A stretch of 64,000 bases of DNA, from positions 496,001 to 560,000 of the forward strand of contig NZ_RBAK01000002.1 in the NCBI RefSeq assembly GCF_003626595.1. Direction: 5' to 3'. This document shows, piece after piece, positions 50,997-60,043 of this stretch. Both the position numbers and the translations under genes were made by a program. The stretch comes from Micromonospora endolithica. Lineage in GTDB: Bacteria; Actinomycetota; Actinomycetes; Mycobacteriales; Micromonosporaceae. The notes under the pieces are model-generated. The model did no database searches, had not been told where the DNA came from, and saw only the letters and a program-made list of their open reading frames with translations. Each line of letters begins with the position of its first letter. Position 1 is the first letter of the stretch.

Positions 50997-52265
50997 GTGT
51001 CAGCCGAACCCGTCACACCGCCCGCCGTCGACGAGGACGACCACGGCAGCCGTACGGTCCGTCGTCTCGTCACCGTGCTGGCGCTCGCGGCCGTGCTGCC
51101 GGCGCTGTACCTGCGCAATCTCAGCCACGAGTTCTTCGACCTGAAGATCTACATGTCGGCGATGGACTGGTGGCGGGCGGACAACCCGCTCTACGACTAC
51201 GTCCAGCCGGACCGGGTGCAGGGTGAGCTGTACTTCACCTACCCCCCGTTCAGCGCCCTGCTGCTGTGGCCGTTCGGGCTGCTCAAGCTGGGAACCACGG
51301 TGACCGTCTTCACCGCGCTCACCGTGCTGGGGGTGGTGGTCACCACCCGCTGGCTGGTCGACCCGGTGATCGCGCGGCACCACCTGCCCCGGTTGTTCAC
51401 ACTCACCGTGGCGGTGCTGCTGGTGCTCGCCGTGGAGAGCACCCGCGAGACGATCACCCTGGGTCAGATCAACATGCTGCTGGTCGTCCTGATCCTGGCC
51501 GACCTGCTCTTCGCCGTACCCCAGGCCCGCCGGTGGGCCGGGGTGGGCATCGGGCTGGCGACGGCGCTCAAGCTCTTTCCGGGCATCTTCATCGTCTACC
51601 TGCTGGCCTGCCGGCGCTGGTGGGCGGCGGCGGTGGCCAGCGCGACGGCCGCCGTCGCGACGCTGCTCGCCGCGGCGGTCGCGCCGGGCGACTCGTGGCG
51701 GTTCTGGACCCACGAGTTGTGGAACACCCAGCGGGTGGGTCGCCCCGACTACACCGGGAACCAGTCGCTGTTCGGGCTGCTGAGCCGGTTGACCGTGCCG
51801 GAGCGGGCGGACCGGGTGGTGTGGCTGGTGCTGGTCGCGGCCGTCGTCGGGTACGGGCTGTGGCGGGCCGCCCGGGCGGCCCGGGCCGGTGACACCCTCG
51901 CCGGGCTCACCCTGACCGGCCTGGTGGGCGCGCTGGTCAGTCCGATCACCTGGATCCACCACATCTACTGGTTGATCCCGGCGGTGGTGCTGCTGGTCGA
52001 CGCCGCGCTCGACGCCGACCCGGCGACGCCGTCCGGCGCGCGGCGGCGTCGCCGGCTCACCGTGGCCGCCGCCGTCGTCTCCGCGATCATCGTGTACGGC
52101 TTGGTGTCGTTCCAGGACTGGGGCATCGCCCCGGTGCCCACCGACACTCCGGTGGAGTTCGTGCTGCGTAACGCGTACGTGCTGCTGACCCTCGCGCTGT
52201 TGGTCCTCCTGCCCACCCGGATGCGGGTGAAGAAGTCTCTGCAAAAGGACACTATTCCCGCCTAA
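50997..52265 (+). CDS. GT87 (DUF2029) polyprenol-phosphate-mannose-dependent mannosyltransferase
   Basis: GTG 50997; 422 residues with about ten membrane helices. GT87 features include an early acidic pair in LSHEFFDLKIYMSAMDWW, then YFTYPPFSALLL, GQINMLLVVLI, ATALKLFPGIFIVYLL and SPITWIHHIYW. GT87 enzymes use polyprenyl-phospho-mannose outside the membrane to extend mannan, lipomannan or phosphatidylinositol mannosides. The acceptor is not defined by the sequence. It is divergent from orn. Confidence 0.88.
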   Translation: MSAEPVTPPAVDEDDHGSRTVRRLVTVLALAAVLPALYLRNLSHEFFDLKIYMSAMDWWRADNPLYDYVQPDRVQGELYFTYPPFSALLLWPFGLLKLGTTVTVFTALTVLGVVVTTRWLVDPVIARHHLPRLFTLTVAVLLVLAVESTRETITLGQINMLLVVLILADLLFAVPQARRWAGVGIGLATALKLFPGIFIVYLLACRRWWAAAVASATAAVATLLAAAVAPGDSWRFWTHELWNTQRVGRPDYTGNQSLFGLLSRLTVPERADRVVWLVLVAAVVGYGLWRAARAARAGDTLAGLTLTGLVGALVSPITWIHHIYWLIPAVVLLVDAALDADPATPSGARRRRRLTVAAAVVSAIIVYGLVSFQDWGIAPVPTDTPVEFVLRNAYVLLTLALLVLLPTRMRVKKSLQKDTIPA

Positions 52266-52323
52266 CCCCCTAAGGGGTTAATCTGGACTCGGCAGGTTCA
52301 AGCGTCACCGATCCCCCGGTGAG

Positions 52324-52358
52324 GGCGGCCCTCCGCGTCGGCAGCGCGGAGGGCCGCC
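52324..52358 (+). terminator. 14-bp hairpin terminator after the GT87 gene
   Basis: GGCGGCCCTCCGCG (52324-52337) pairs perfectly with 52345-52358 around 7 bases, 59 bp past the stop codon and before the convergent gene. Confidence 0.75.
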
Positions 52359-52424
52359 GCCGTCTCCACACTCCCCACGCCGGCCACCCGTCACCAGGGG
52401 TGACCGCCGTCCCCGGCACCACAG

Positions 52425-53606
52425 CTAGCTCGGCACGTCAGGTTCGGCCACCGGGGCGGCGGGGCGCAGGCGGGCCCCGCCGGGCGGCATGACGGCGGCC
52501 GGCATGACGGCGGCCGGCGAAGGGGCAGACGGCGTGGCATCGGACGGCGTGACGGCAGCGGGCGCCGCGACAGACGGCCCGACGACAGGCGGCGTGTCGG
52601 CGGCCGCCGAGGGGGCGGGCGGGCCGACAACGGGCGGCACGGCGGCCGGCGGCGCGACACCCGGCGACGTGGCGGTGGTGGGCGGCGCGGTGGGAGCGGG
52701 GGCGCTCGGGGGCCAGGTGAGCGGCGGGTGGGTGCCGAGATCGGCGAGGGTCGCCGGGCGCTCGTCCGGCACCGGGTCCAGGGCGGGCCGTGACCGCTCG
52801 GCCGCGCCGACCGACACCAACTGCCGGGCGGTCACCCGTGGCCGGTCGTCGTCGCGGGTGGGCTGCGCGCCGAGGCCGCTGAGGGAGGTCACGCCCAACC
52901 GGCCGGCCAGCACCGGCACCTGGTCCGGCTCGACCACGAACACCACCTCCCGGGGCCGGACCGGACGTAGCAGGAGCAGGACGCCCAGCACGACGAGCAG
53001 CACGCCGCCGGTCAGCAGACCCGCCGTGGCCGGACCGGTCCAGCCGGGCCGCCACTCCGCCCGCAGGTCCAGGCGCAGGTCGGCCCGCCCGTTTGGACGC
53101 ATCACGACCAGGCTCAGCCGGCGGTCGGCCAGGTCGGCCGGGGACCACTCGAGGGTGCCGGTGCCGTCGCGTACCCAGAAGGGTTGCCCGACCGGCGGCA
53201 CCGGCGCGACCGGCCCGGCCGCCGTGCCGGCCGGCGCGACGCGGACCGGCAGCGGTCCCCGGGACAGCGCCACCCGGCGGACCTCGGCGTGCGGCACCGG
53301 GTCCAGCCAGCGGCGGACCTCCTCGGCGGGTGCCAGACCGACGAACGCCGGGCCGTCGGGGGTGCGCGCGGTGAGGCGCAGCCGGGACGAACCGGCACGG
53401 GCGAACGGCGCCTCGGTACGCAGCAACGCGTCCACATCGGTCACCACGACCGCGTGGCCGGCGGTGTGTACGGTCTCGGTCCGTGCGGTGAAGGCTCCGC
53501 CGGGGTCGGCGTGCCGGGTGAGCTGCCAGAGCACCGTGCCCACCAGTAGCGCCGGGATGCCGATGACCAACAGCACCATTCCCGCGACCGTCCGCACGAA
53601 CCGCAT
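52425..53606 (-). CDS. Two-helix membrane protein with Pro/Ala-rich tail
   Basis: ATG 53606; 393 residues. An N-terminal helix (about 7-27), an extracytoplasmic beta-rich region (about 30-195), a second helix (about 198-220), then a cytoplasmic part ending in more than 100 residues of Pro, Ala, Val and Thr with loose repeats (VVGPPAPSAA, VVGPSVAAPAA, AAVMPAAVMPP). The topology resembles DUF3592-like membrane proteins. Function unknown. The tail DNA is low-complexity and could vary in length between strains. Confidence 0.75.
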   Translation of the reverse strand: MRFVRTVAGMVLLVIGIPALLVGTVLWQLTRHADPGGAFTARTETVHTAGHAVVVTDVDALLRTEAPFARAGSSRLRLTARTPDGPAFVGLAPAEEVRRWLDPVPHAEVRRVALSRGPLPVRVAPAGTAAGPVAPVPPVGQPFWVRDGTGTLEWSPADLADRRLSLVVMRPNGRADLRLDLRAEWRPGWTGPATAGLLTGGVLLVVLGVLLLLRPVRPREVVFVVEPDQVPVLAGRLGVTSLSGLGAQPTRDDDRPRVTARQLVSVGAAERSRPALDPVPDERPATLADLGTHPPLTWPPSAPAPTAPPTTATSPGVAPPAAVPPVVGPPAPSAAADTPPVVGPSVAAPAAVTPSDATPSAPSPAAVMPAAVMPPGGARLRPAAPVAEPDVPS

Positions 53607-53746
53607 TCGCCTCGTCCCCCTCCGTAGCGGATACCCGGCCGACCTTACCGACGCGAGGCCGCCGATCAGCGGATATCCACGGCAACGGGCACGACGACGA
53701 GCGGCCCGCCGGGGACCTCCCCGGCGGGCCGCTCGTCGACCTCGGT

Positions 53747-54490
53747 TCAGGACTTCCGCGTCGGCTCCCGGCGGGTACGGGCGAACGCCAGCCCACCCAG
53801 CGCCAGTCCGCCGAGGCCGGCGGCGAGACCGGCGACGCCCAGGCCGACCGCCAGGCCAGAGCCCTCGGCGTCGTCATCGTCCTCATCGGCGGAGGCGGCG
53901 TTGCCGGCGTTCGCGGCGGCGGGGGTGGGCGCGCCGGACGGGGCGGCGGCGGCCAGGGTGAGCACCGGCGCGGGGCTCTCCGGCTCCTCGGCGCCGGCCA
54001 CCGGCTCCTCGATCCAGCGCTGCACGTTGCCGTCGGAATAGGTCTGGAGGGTCTTGAAGACCATCGTGTCGACCGTGGGCAGCGGGCCGAGTGACACCGG
54101 GAACTCCTGGAACTGGCCGGGCTTCACCCCGGCGTCCGTGGCGGCCGTCCAGGTCAGCTTCGACACGACCTCGGTGAGCTGGCTGCCGTGCACCTCGACC
54201 GGCTGGTCGAGCTTGCGCCTCTCCACCGCCACCGTCCAACCCGGCACCGGCATCGTCGACACGGACCCGACCGGCGCGTTCTCCGGCAGCACCACCTCCA
54301 CCTTGGTGGTGGACGCGGTGTCGCTCTCGTTGGGCACCCGGAACGCGAACCGGCCGTAGCTGCCCTGCGTCGCCTCCTTCGGGTTGACCGTGACGTGCGC
54401 CGAGGCGGGCGCCGCGAAGCCGAGGACGGCGGTGGCGACGGCACCGAGGGCGAGCGCGGCGGCGGTTGCGGAGCGCCGGGAACGGATCAT
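53747..54490 (-). CDS. YcnI-like (DUF1775) copper-binding membrane protein
   Basis: ATG 54490; 247 residues. The signal peptide ends ASA, giving a mature N-terminal His (HVTVNPKEATQG), the copper ligand of YcnI proteins. The DUF1775 domain continues with FAFRVPNESDTASTTKVEV, VPGWTVAVERRKL and LTWTAATDAGVKPGQF. A Pro/Ala linker with an acidic run (DEDDDD) leads to a C-terminal membrane helix. It lies 18 bp after the CopC-CopD gene in the same direction, supporting a copper uptake or delivery role at the cell surface. Confidence 0.9.
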   Translation of the reverse strand: MIRSRRSATAAALALGAVATAVLGFAAPASAHVTVNPKEATQGSYGRFAFRVPNESDTASTTKVEVVLPENAPVGSVSTMPVPGWTVAVERRKLDQPVEVHGSQLTEVVSKLTWTAATDAGVKPGQFQEFPVSLGPLPTVDTMVFKTLQTYSDGNVQRWIEEPVAGAEEPESPAPVLTLAAAAPSGAPTPAAANAGNAASADEDDDDAEGSGLAVGLGVAGLAAGLGGLALGGLAFARTRREPTRKS

Positions 54491-54508
54491 CGGATGGAGC
54501 CTCTCTGG

Positions 54509-56176
54509 TTACCGGACGGGCACGGTGGCGGTCACCGTGGCCTGGTCGATGTCGGACGTACGGACGGTGACGCGAAGCTGCCACTCCCCCGCCGCCGGGA
54601 GGCTGATCTCCCCGGTGGCGTGGTTGTCGGTCAGCGGCAGCAGCGGGACCTCGATCGGCTCGATGCCGGCCGACGGCAGGGCCGCGGTGGCCCGCCACTC
54701 GACCACCGGCTGCGGCCGGTTGTCGGGGTCGTACGCGTAGAGGTGCACGGTGTTGTTGCCCCGCTCGGCCGGGTCCATCTCGACCTGGAGCGAGTACAGC
54801 GAGCTGGTGAGGGTGGCGGAGAAGTAGCCGCTCTCCCCACCGCCGGTGGTGTCACTGACCGCGGTCCGGGCCGGGGTGGTCTGCACCAGCGACGCGGACA
54901 GGCCGAGCACGATCGCGGTGATCGCCAGCTCCGCCCAGATCGCCCGGCGCACCGGTGCCGGCCGCCCGGCGGCGGTGCGCCTCCGGACCAGCGCCCGGGA
55001 GTACGCGGCCACCCCGAGGACCAGCACGAAGAGGCCGATCTTGCCGAGCAGCAGCCGCCCGTACGTGGTGTCGACCAGGGCACTCGGGGTGGCCACCTCG
55101 ATCAACGCCTGCACGGTGCCGGCGAGCAGCAGCGCCGAGACGGCCAGTGCCGCCCAACGGGACCAGATCGGCAGGATCGCGCCCAGCTCCCGCTCGTCGG
55201 CGCGACGCAGCAGGAAGCCGGCCAGCATCACCAGGCCACCCAGCCATACGGCCATGCTGCCCAGGTGCACGGCGTCGACGACCACCGAGACGGCCGGGGC
55301 GGGCGATGCCGCCGGATGCCCGGACAGCGGCCAGGTCAGCAGCGCCGCCGTGCCGAGGACACCGAGGATCACCAGGTCGGTACGGCCCACCGGCCCGGCG
55401 AACAGCGGACGGAGCAGGAACACCGCCGCGGCGAGCAGACCGAGCCGGACCAGGTGCGCGGCACCGAAGGTGCTGCCCAGCGTGCCGGACAGGCCCGTGC
55501 CGGTGACGTCGAACGGACCACCGCCGTTGGTGTACGGCACCTGCAACCAGACGGTCGCCACGGTGGAGAGCGCCACCAGGCCCAGGCCCACCCACGCCAG
55601 CCGGGCGGGACCGGCGCGGGACAGCCGGCGTGGCCAGAGCACGGCGAGCACCAGTGCCGGCCCGACCAGCAGCGCCAGGCCGGCGTAGCCCACGTACTTG
55701 GCGACCTTGATGCCGTTGCCGACCACCGGGTCGGCCCGGCTGTCGTCGCCGGAGTCGACCGGTGGCGTGGAGGGCGCGCCGACGGAGTAGGTGAACGCCC
55801 CGGACACCGGATGGCTGTCCGCCGAGATCACCCGGTAGCTCACCAGGTAGGTGCCACGCGCGCCGGCCGGGTCGACCGGGATCGTCACCACCGCACCGTC
55901 GAAGACGGGTTCGCCCCGGTCGGCGCGGGAGGAGTCCGGGGCGATGACCCGGATCTTGCCGGTGACCTGCCGGACCGGTTCGCTGAACGTCAGCACCACC
56001 TCGGACGGCGCCGCCGGCACCACGGCGGAGGAGTTCGGGCTGCTGCTCACCAGCACCGCGTGGGCGCTGGCCGGGCCCGCCGGGGCGAGCAGCAGGGCGA
56101 CGACGGTGACCAGCAGACCGGCGGTGGCGGCGCACCGGGCGATCCAACGGCGATAGACGGCAGTCATACCGGCCAT
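54509..56176 (-). CDS. CopC-CopD fusion, copper transport membrane protein
   Basis: ATG 56176 (or 56167); 555 residues. The signal peptide ends ASA before a mature N-terminal His (HAVLVSSSPNSSAVV), the CopC copper site. The second His lies in SADSHPVSGAFTYSVG. Then come eight CopD membrane helices (about 165-430), and an extracellular end resembling YtkA-like domains (SLPAAGEWQLRVTVRTSD). Such fusions import copper. It is divergent from the SigC-like sigma gene across 184 bp and followed by YcnI. Confidence 0.9.
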   Translation of the reverse strand: MAGMTAVYRRWIARCAATAGLLVTVVALLLAPAGPASAHAVLVSSSPNSSAVVPAAPSEVVLTFSEPVRQVTGKIRVIAPDSSRADRGEPVFDGAVVTIPVDPAGARGTYLVSYRVISADSHPVSGAFTYSVGAPSTPPVDSGDDSRADPVVGNGIKVAKYVGYAGLALLVGPALVLAVLWPRRLSRAGPARLAWVGLGLVALSTVATVWLQVPYTNGGGPFDVTGTGLSGTLGSTFGAAHLVRLGLLAAAVFLLRPLFAGPVGRTDLVILGVLGTAALLTWPLSGHPAASPAPAVSVVVDAVHLGSMAVWLGGLVMLAGFLLRRADERELGAILPIWSRWAALAVSALLLAGTVQALIEVATPSALVDTTYGRLLLGKIGLFVLVLGVAAYSRALVRRRTAAGRPAPVRRAIWAELAITAIVLGLSASLVQTTPARTAVSDTTGGGESGYFSATLTSSLYSLQVEMDPAERGNNTVHLYAYDPDNRPQPVVEWRATAALPSAGIEPIEVPLLPLTDNHATGEISLPAAGEWQLRVTVRTSDIDQATVTATVPVR

Positions 56177-56360
56177 GCTCGCCCAGAACAGCCGTGGCCG
56201 CCCACCCGGGGCGGCCGGCTCCCGCGGTCGCGGCCGAGGTGGTGGCGGTCCATGAGCGGATAGTCGATGCCGGTGCGGAAAAAGTTCCCGACGTGGCGCA
56301 GGCCATCCAAGGGCCGAAGGACCCTCCCGCCGCACCGCGCCGCGCGTAACCTGGACTCTC

Positions 56361-56951
56361 GTGATCCCCGCCCCGCGCGAGACCGCCGCCGCCGGCCCCG
56401 CCGACGTCGCGGCCGACCGCGCGCGCGAGTCGGCGACCCGGTGGGCTCTCGCCGCCCGCGACGGCGACCCGGTCGCCCAGGCGACGTTCGTCCGGCTCAC
56501 CCAGGCCGAGGTGTGGCGCTTCGCCGCCGCCCTGGTCGACCCGGACAGCGCGGACGACCTCACCCAGGAGACGTACCTGCGGGCGTTCCGGGCACTGCCC
56601 GCCTTCGAGGGCCGCTCCTCGGCCCGCACCTGGCTGCTCGGCATCGCCCGCCGGGCCTGCGCCGACCATCTGCGGGTGGTGGTCCGGCGGCGGCGCCTGG
56701 ACGCCCGGCTCGCCGCCGACGCGTGGACCGACCGGCCGCACCCCGACCCGGCCGGACAGCTCGGCGCCGCCGACCTGGTCCGCCGGCTCCCCGCCGAACG
56801 GCGCGGCGCGTTCGTGCTCACCCAACTGCTCGGCCTGTCGTACGCCGAGGCCGCCACCGTGGAGGGGGTGCCGGTGGGCACCATCCGCTCCCGGGTGGCC
56901 CGGGCCCGCAACGACCTGGTCGACGCCGTCGGCGACGCGCTCGCCGGCTGA
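56361..56951 (+). CDS. sigC: ECF sigma factor, SigC-like
   Basis: GTG 56361; 196 residues. Region 2 is SADDLTQETYLRAFRALPAF and SSARTWLLGIARRACADHLR. Region 4 is AFVLTQLLGLSYAEAATVEG followed by VPVGTIRSRVARAR. These closely follow Mycobacterium tuberculosis SigC, including the TQ-x-x-VWRF start of region 2, as I recall it. No anti-sigma gene is adjacent, as for SigC. Mycobacterial SigC is tied to copper acquisition, and here the gene is divergent from copC-copD/ycnI. The symbol is by similarity. Confidence 0.85.
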   Translation: MIPAPRETAAAGPADVAADRARESATRWALAARDGDPVAQATFVRLTQAEVWRFAAALVDPDSADDLTQETYLRAFRALPAFEGRSSARTWLLGIARRACADHLRVVVRRRRLDARLAADAWTDRPHPDPAGQLGAADLVRRLPAERRGAFVLTQLLGLSYAEAATVEGVPVGTIRSRVARARNDLVDAVGDALAG

Positions 56952-56982
56952 GCGGGAACTTCCCCCGGGGCCGAGACGACAA

Positions 56983-57507
56983 ATGACCGTGACCACACCG
57001 AGCGCCCGGGCCAGCCGATGGTCCGCCCTGCGCCCCTGGCTCGGCATCGCCGCCCGGCTCGGCCTGGCCGCCGTCTGGCTGTACGCCGGCGCGACCAAGG
57101 TCGGTGACCTGGCCGCCTCCGGTCGCGCCGTCAACGCGTACCAGGTGATGCCGTACGACCTGGCCACCGTGATCGGCGCGGCGCTGCCCTTCGTCGAGCT
57201 GGCCCTGGGCGTACTCCTGCTCCTCGGGCTGGCCACCCGACTGACCGCCGGGGTCTCCGCGGCGTTGCTGGTGGTGTTCGTCGCGGGCATCGCCTCGGCG
57301 TGGTCGCGCGGCCTGGCCATCGACTGCGGCTGCTTCGGCACCGGCGGGCAGCTCGCCGAGGGGCAGGCGCCGAGCTACCTCCCGGAGATCCTCCGGGACC
57401 TGGGATTCCTGGCGCTGGCCGGATTCCTGCTGATCTGGCCCCGCACCCCGTTCTCGGTGGACGGCTGGCTGACGGGTGAACCCGCCGTGGAGGACGAGGA
57501 TGAGTAG
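56983..57507 (+). CDS. MauE/DoxX-like redox-associated membrane protein
   Basis: ATG 56983; 174 residues with four membrane helices. The pattern LGLAAVWLYAGATKVGDL and AVNAYQVMP is typical of the MauE branch. The DCGCFGTGG loop near 110-116 provides a cysteine pair. MauE-type proteins assist disulfide formation outside the membrane. It overlaps the thiol-disulfide gene by 8 bases, suggesting joint work, as VKOR/DsbB-like recycling. It starts 31 bp after sigC and may be cotranscribed. Confidence 0.87.
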   Translation: MTVTTPSARASRWSALRPWLGIAARLGLAAVWLYAGATKVGDLAASGRAVNAYQVMPYDLATVIGAALPFVELALGVLLLLGLATRLTAGVSAALLVVFVAGIASAWSRGLAIDCGCFGTGGQLAEGQAPSYLPEILRDLGFLALAGFLLIWPRTPFSVDGWLTGEPAVEDEDE

Positions 57508-58213
57508 TCGCAAGGGACGCAACGAGGCGGCCCGGGTGGTCCGGGAACAACTGGCCCGGGAACAGCGGCGCAAGCGCACGCTCTGGGTTTCGGTGGCCGC
57601 CGTCGCGGTGCTGGTGATCGCCGGACTGATCGGCTGGAGCGTCTTCTCCAGCCAGCGCTCCGACGAGTTCACCGCCCCGCCCGGCGCGAACGACGCCGGC
57701 ACCGGCATCGTGCGCGGCTCCGGGCCGGTCACCATCGACCTGTACGAGGACTACCTCTGCCCGGCCTGCAAGCAGTTCCAGCAGGTCAGCGGCGAGACGA
57801 TCGACCAGCTGGTGGACCAGGGCAAGGCCCGGGTCGTCTTCCACCCGGTCGCCTACCTCAACCGCTACTCCACCACCGAGTACTCCACCCGCTCGTCGGC
57901 CGCCTCCGGCTGCGCCGCCGAGGGCGGGAAGTTCGCCGAGTTCTCCGACGCGCTGTTCGAGCGGCAGCCACCCGAGGGCGGCGCCGGCCTCAGTGACGAC
58001 CAGCTGATCGACATCGGGGCGGGCGTCGGGCTGGACCGCGACGACTTCGGCTCCTGCGTGCGCGACGGGACATACGAGTCGTGGACCGCGCACGTCACCG
58101 ACGAGGCCAGCCGGGCCGGTATCTCCGGCACCCCGACCATCCAGGTGAACGGCGAGCCGGTCGCCGACCGCTCCCCGGACGGCATCCGCCGGGCCGTCGA
58201 GGCCGCCGGCTGA
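57500..58213 (+). CDS. Membrane-anchored DsbA-family thiol-disulfide oxidoreductase
   Basis: ATG 57500 with GAGGACGAGG upstream; 237 residues. The cytoplasmic start is basic, there is one helix at about 28-48, and the extracellular thioredoxin fold carries C87-P-A-C90 (YEDYLCPACKQF). The cis-Pro is in GISGTPTIQVNG, and an inserted helical domain contains GCAAEGGKFAEFSDALF. It oxidises or isomerises disulfides in exported proteins. Overlaps on both sides show a MauE-DsbA-membrane-protein unit. Confidence 0.92.
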   Translation: MSSRKGRNEAARVVREQLAREQRRKRTLWVSVAAVAVLVIAGLIGWSVFSSQRSDEFTAPPGANDAGTGIVRGSGPVTIDLYEDYLCPACKQFQQVSGETIDQLVDQGKARVVFHPVAYLNRYSTTEYSTRSSAASGCAAEGGKFAEFSDALFERQPPEGGAGLSDDQLIDIGAGVGLDRDDFGSCVRDGTYESWTAHVTDEASRAGISGTPTIQVNGEPVADRSPDGIRRAVEAAG

Positions 58214-59304
58214 TGCGTTCCCCGCTCACCCGCGCCGGGCTGCTGCTGGCCGGCGTGCTCACCGCCACCCTCGGGACCGCCACGCCGGCCGCCGCGCACG
58301 GCGCGGACGCCCCCGACGGCACCGACTACCGGACCGAGGTCACCGCGGTCACCCCGGCGCGGCCCGGCCTGAGCGTACGGGCCGTGGAGGCGGGCGCCCG
58401 GCTGGAGCTGACCAACACCGGCGACCGTACGGTCCAGGTGCTCGGCTACTCCGGCGAGCCGTACCTGCGGGTCGGCCCGGACGGGGTGTACGAGAACCTG
58501 CGCTCCCCCGCGACGTACCTCAACCGCACCATCGCCGGGGACACCCGGATACCCGCCGAGGCCAACCCCGCCGCCGAGCCGGACTGGCGCCGCGTCGACG
58601 GCTCGTCGACCGTCCGCTGGCACGACCAGCGGGCACTGTGGCGGGAGGCGGCCCCACCACCGCGGGTGCGGGCCGCACCGGACCGGGAGCACCGGATCCG
58701 CGACTGGGTGGTGCCGCTGCGCGACGGCACCGAGGCGCGGGAGATCCGCGGCACCCTCGACTGGGTGCCGCCGCCGGACGCGTACACCTGGTGGGTGGCC
58801 GCCACCCTCGGGCTGCTCGCCGTCGGCGCGCTCGGGCTGCTGCCCGCCGGGTCGGTACCCGGCGCGCGGGCCCTGCGGGTCGTCGCCGCGCTGCTGGTGG
58901 CCGGCGGTATCGCCGCCGTGGTGGCCACCCTGGGTCGGGAACTCGACGCCGGGGCGCAGGGCGTCGGCGGGGTGCTCGTGGGACTGCTCGGTGGCCAGGT
59001 CTGGGCGCTGCTGACCGGGCTCGGCGCGATCGCCGCCGGCGCCTACGCGCTGGCTCGCCGGCCCGCCGCCGACTTCGCGCTCGCCCTCGCCGGCGCCTGC
59101 CTGGCGTTGTTCGCCGGGGTGGCCAACGCCGCCGTCCTCGCCCGCGCGGTGGCCCCCGCCCCCTGGCCGGCCACCACCGCCCGCCTCCTGCTGGTGCTGG
59201 TGCTGGTCGCCGGCGCCGGCGCGCTGTCCGCCGGCTTCCTCCGCCTGCACACCGCCTCCCGCGCCCCCGCCGCCCGGCAGGGGACGGGTGTCAGCGGGGG
59301 GTGA
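58213..59304 (+). CDS. Exported multi-helix membrane protein of unknown function
   Basis: ATG 58213 shares a base with the preceding stop (TGATG); 363 residues. The signal peptide ends AAA before a mature HGADAPDGTDYRTEV start, another N-terminal His like those of the nearby copper proteins. An extracytoplasmic beta-rich domain (about 30-185) is followed by five or six membrane helices. The His suggests metal binding but no motif proves it. Its end overlaps the convergent CbiO gene by 14 bp. Confidence 0.78.
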   Translation: MRSPLTRAGLLLAGVLTATLGTATPAAAHGADAPDGTDYRTEVTAVTPARPGLSVRAVEAGARLELTNTGDRTVQVLGYSGEPYLRVGPDGVYENLRSPATYLNRTIAGDTRIPAEANPAAEPDWRRVDGSSTVRWHDQRALWREAAPPPRVRAAPDREHRIRDWVVPLRDGTEAREIRGTLDWVPPPDAYTWWVAATLGLLAVGALGLLPAGSVPGARALRVVAALLVAGGIAAVVATLGRELDAGAQGVGGVLVGLLGGQVWALLTGLGAIAAGAYALARRPAADFALALAGACLALFAGVANAAVLARAVAPAPWPATTARLLLVLVLVAGAGALSAGFLRLHTASRAPAARQGTGVSGG

Positions 59305-60043
59305 AGCCGTACGGGAGTTCCAGGCGGTGGGTCTTCAGGAGAGTCTCGTCGGTCAGGATGTCGCTGGTCGGGGCGTCGGCGACGATCCGGCCGCCGTCGA
59401 GGATCACCGAGCGGTCACACAGCTCCAGGGCGTACGGCAGGTCGTGGGTGACCATCAGCAGGGTCACCGGCAGGCCGCGCAGGATCTCGGCCAGCTCCCG
59501 GCGGGCCGCCGGGTCGAGGTTCGACGAGGGTTCGTCGAGGACCAGGATCTCCGGGTGCATGGCCAGGACCGTCGCCACCGCCACCCGGCGGCGCTGGCCG
59601 AACGACAGGTGGTGCGGCGCCCGGTCCCGGTGCTCGGACATCCCGACCGCGGCCAGGGCCTCGTCGACCCGGGCGGTCAGTTCCGCCCCGCGCAGCCCCA
59701 GGTTGGCCGGGCCGAACGCCACGTCCTCCGCGACGGTGGGCAGGAAGAGCTGGTCGTCCGGGTCCTGGAAGACGATGCCCACCCGGCGGCGTACCTCGGC
59801 GAGGGTGGCCCGGTCGGTGCCCACCGCCAGACCGCCGACGGTGACCGTGCCCTCGGTGGGGGTGAGGATGCCGTTGAGGTGCAGCACCAGCGTGGTCTTC
59901 CCGGCGCCGTTCGGCCCGAGCAGGGCCACCCGGTCGCCGCGCGGCACGGTCAGGTCGACCCCGTGCAGGGCGACGTGCCCGTCCGGGTACGCGTACCGGA
60001 CGCCACGTACGTCGAGCGAGGGAGGCTGCACGCCTGGAATCAT
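59291..60043 (-). CDS. cbiO: Energy-coupling-factor ABC ATPase, CbiO-type
   Basis: ATG 60043 overlaps the cbiQ stop as ATGA; 250 residues. ABC motifs are Walker A GPNGAGKTT, Q-loop VGIVFQDPDDQLF, signature LSFGQRRR, Walker B ILVLDEPSSNLD and switch VTHDLPYAL. QDPDDQLF is characteristic of CbiO/EcfA. It powers the CbiMNQO cobalt or nickel importer encoded with it. Confidence 0.93.
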   Translation of the reverse strand: MIPGVQPPSLDVRGVRYAYPDGHVALHGVDLTVPRGDRVALLGPNGAGKTTLVLHLNGILTPTEGTVTVGGLAVGTDRATLAEVRRRVGIVFQDPDDQLFLPTVAEDVAFGPANLGLRGAELTARVDEALAAVGMSEHRDRAPHHLSFGQRRRVAVATVLAMHPEILVLDEPSSNLDPAARRELAEILRGLPVTLLMVTHDLPYALELCDRSVILDGGRIVADAPTSDILTDETLLKTHRLELPYGFTPR

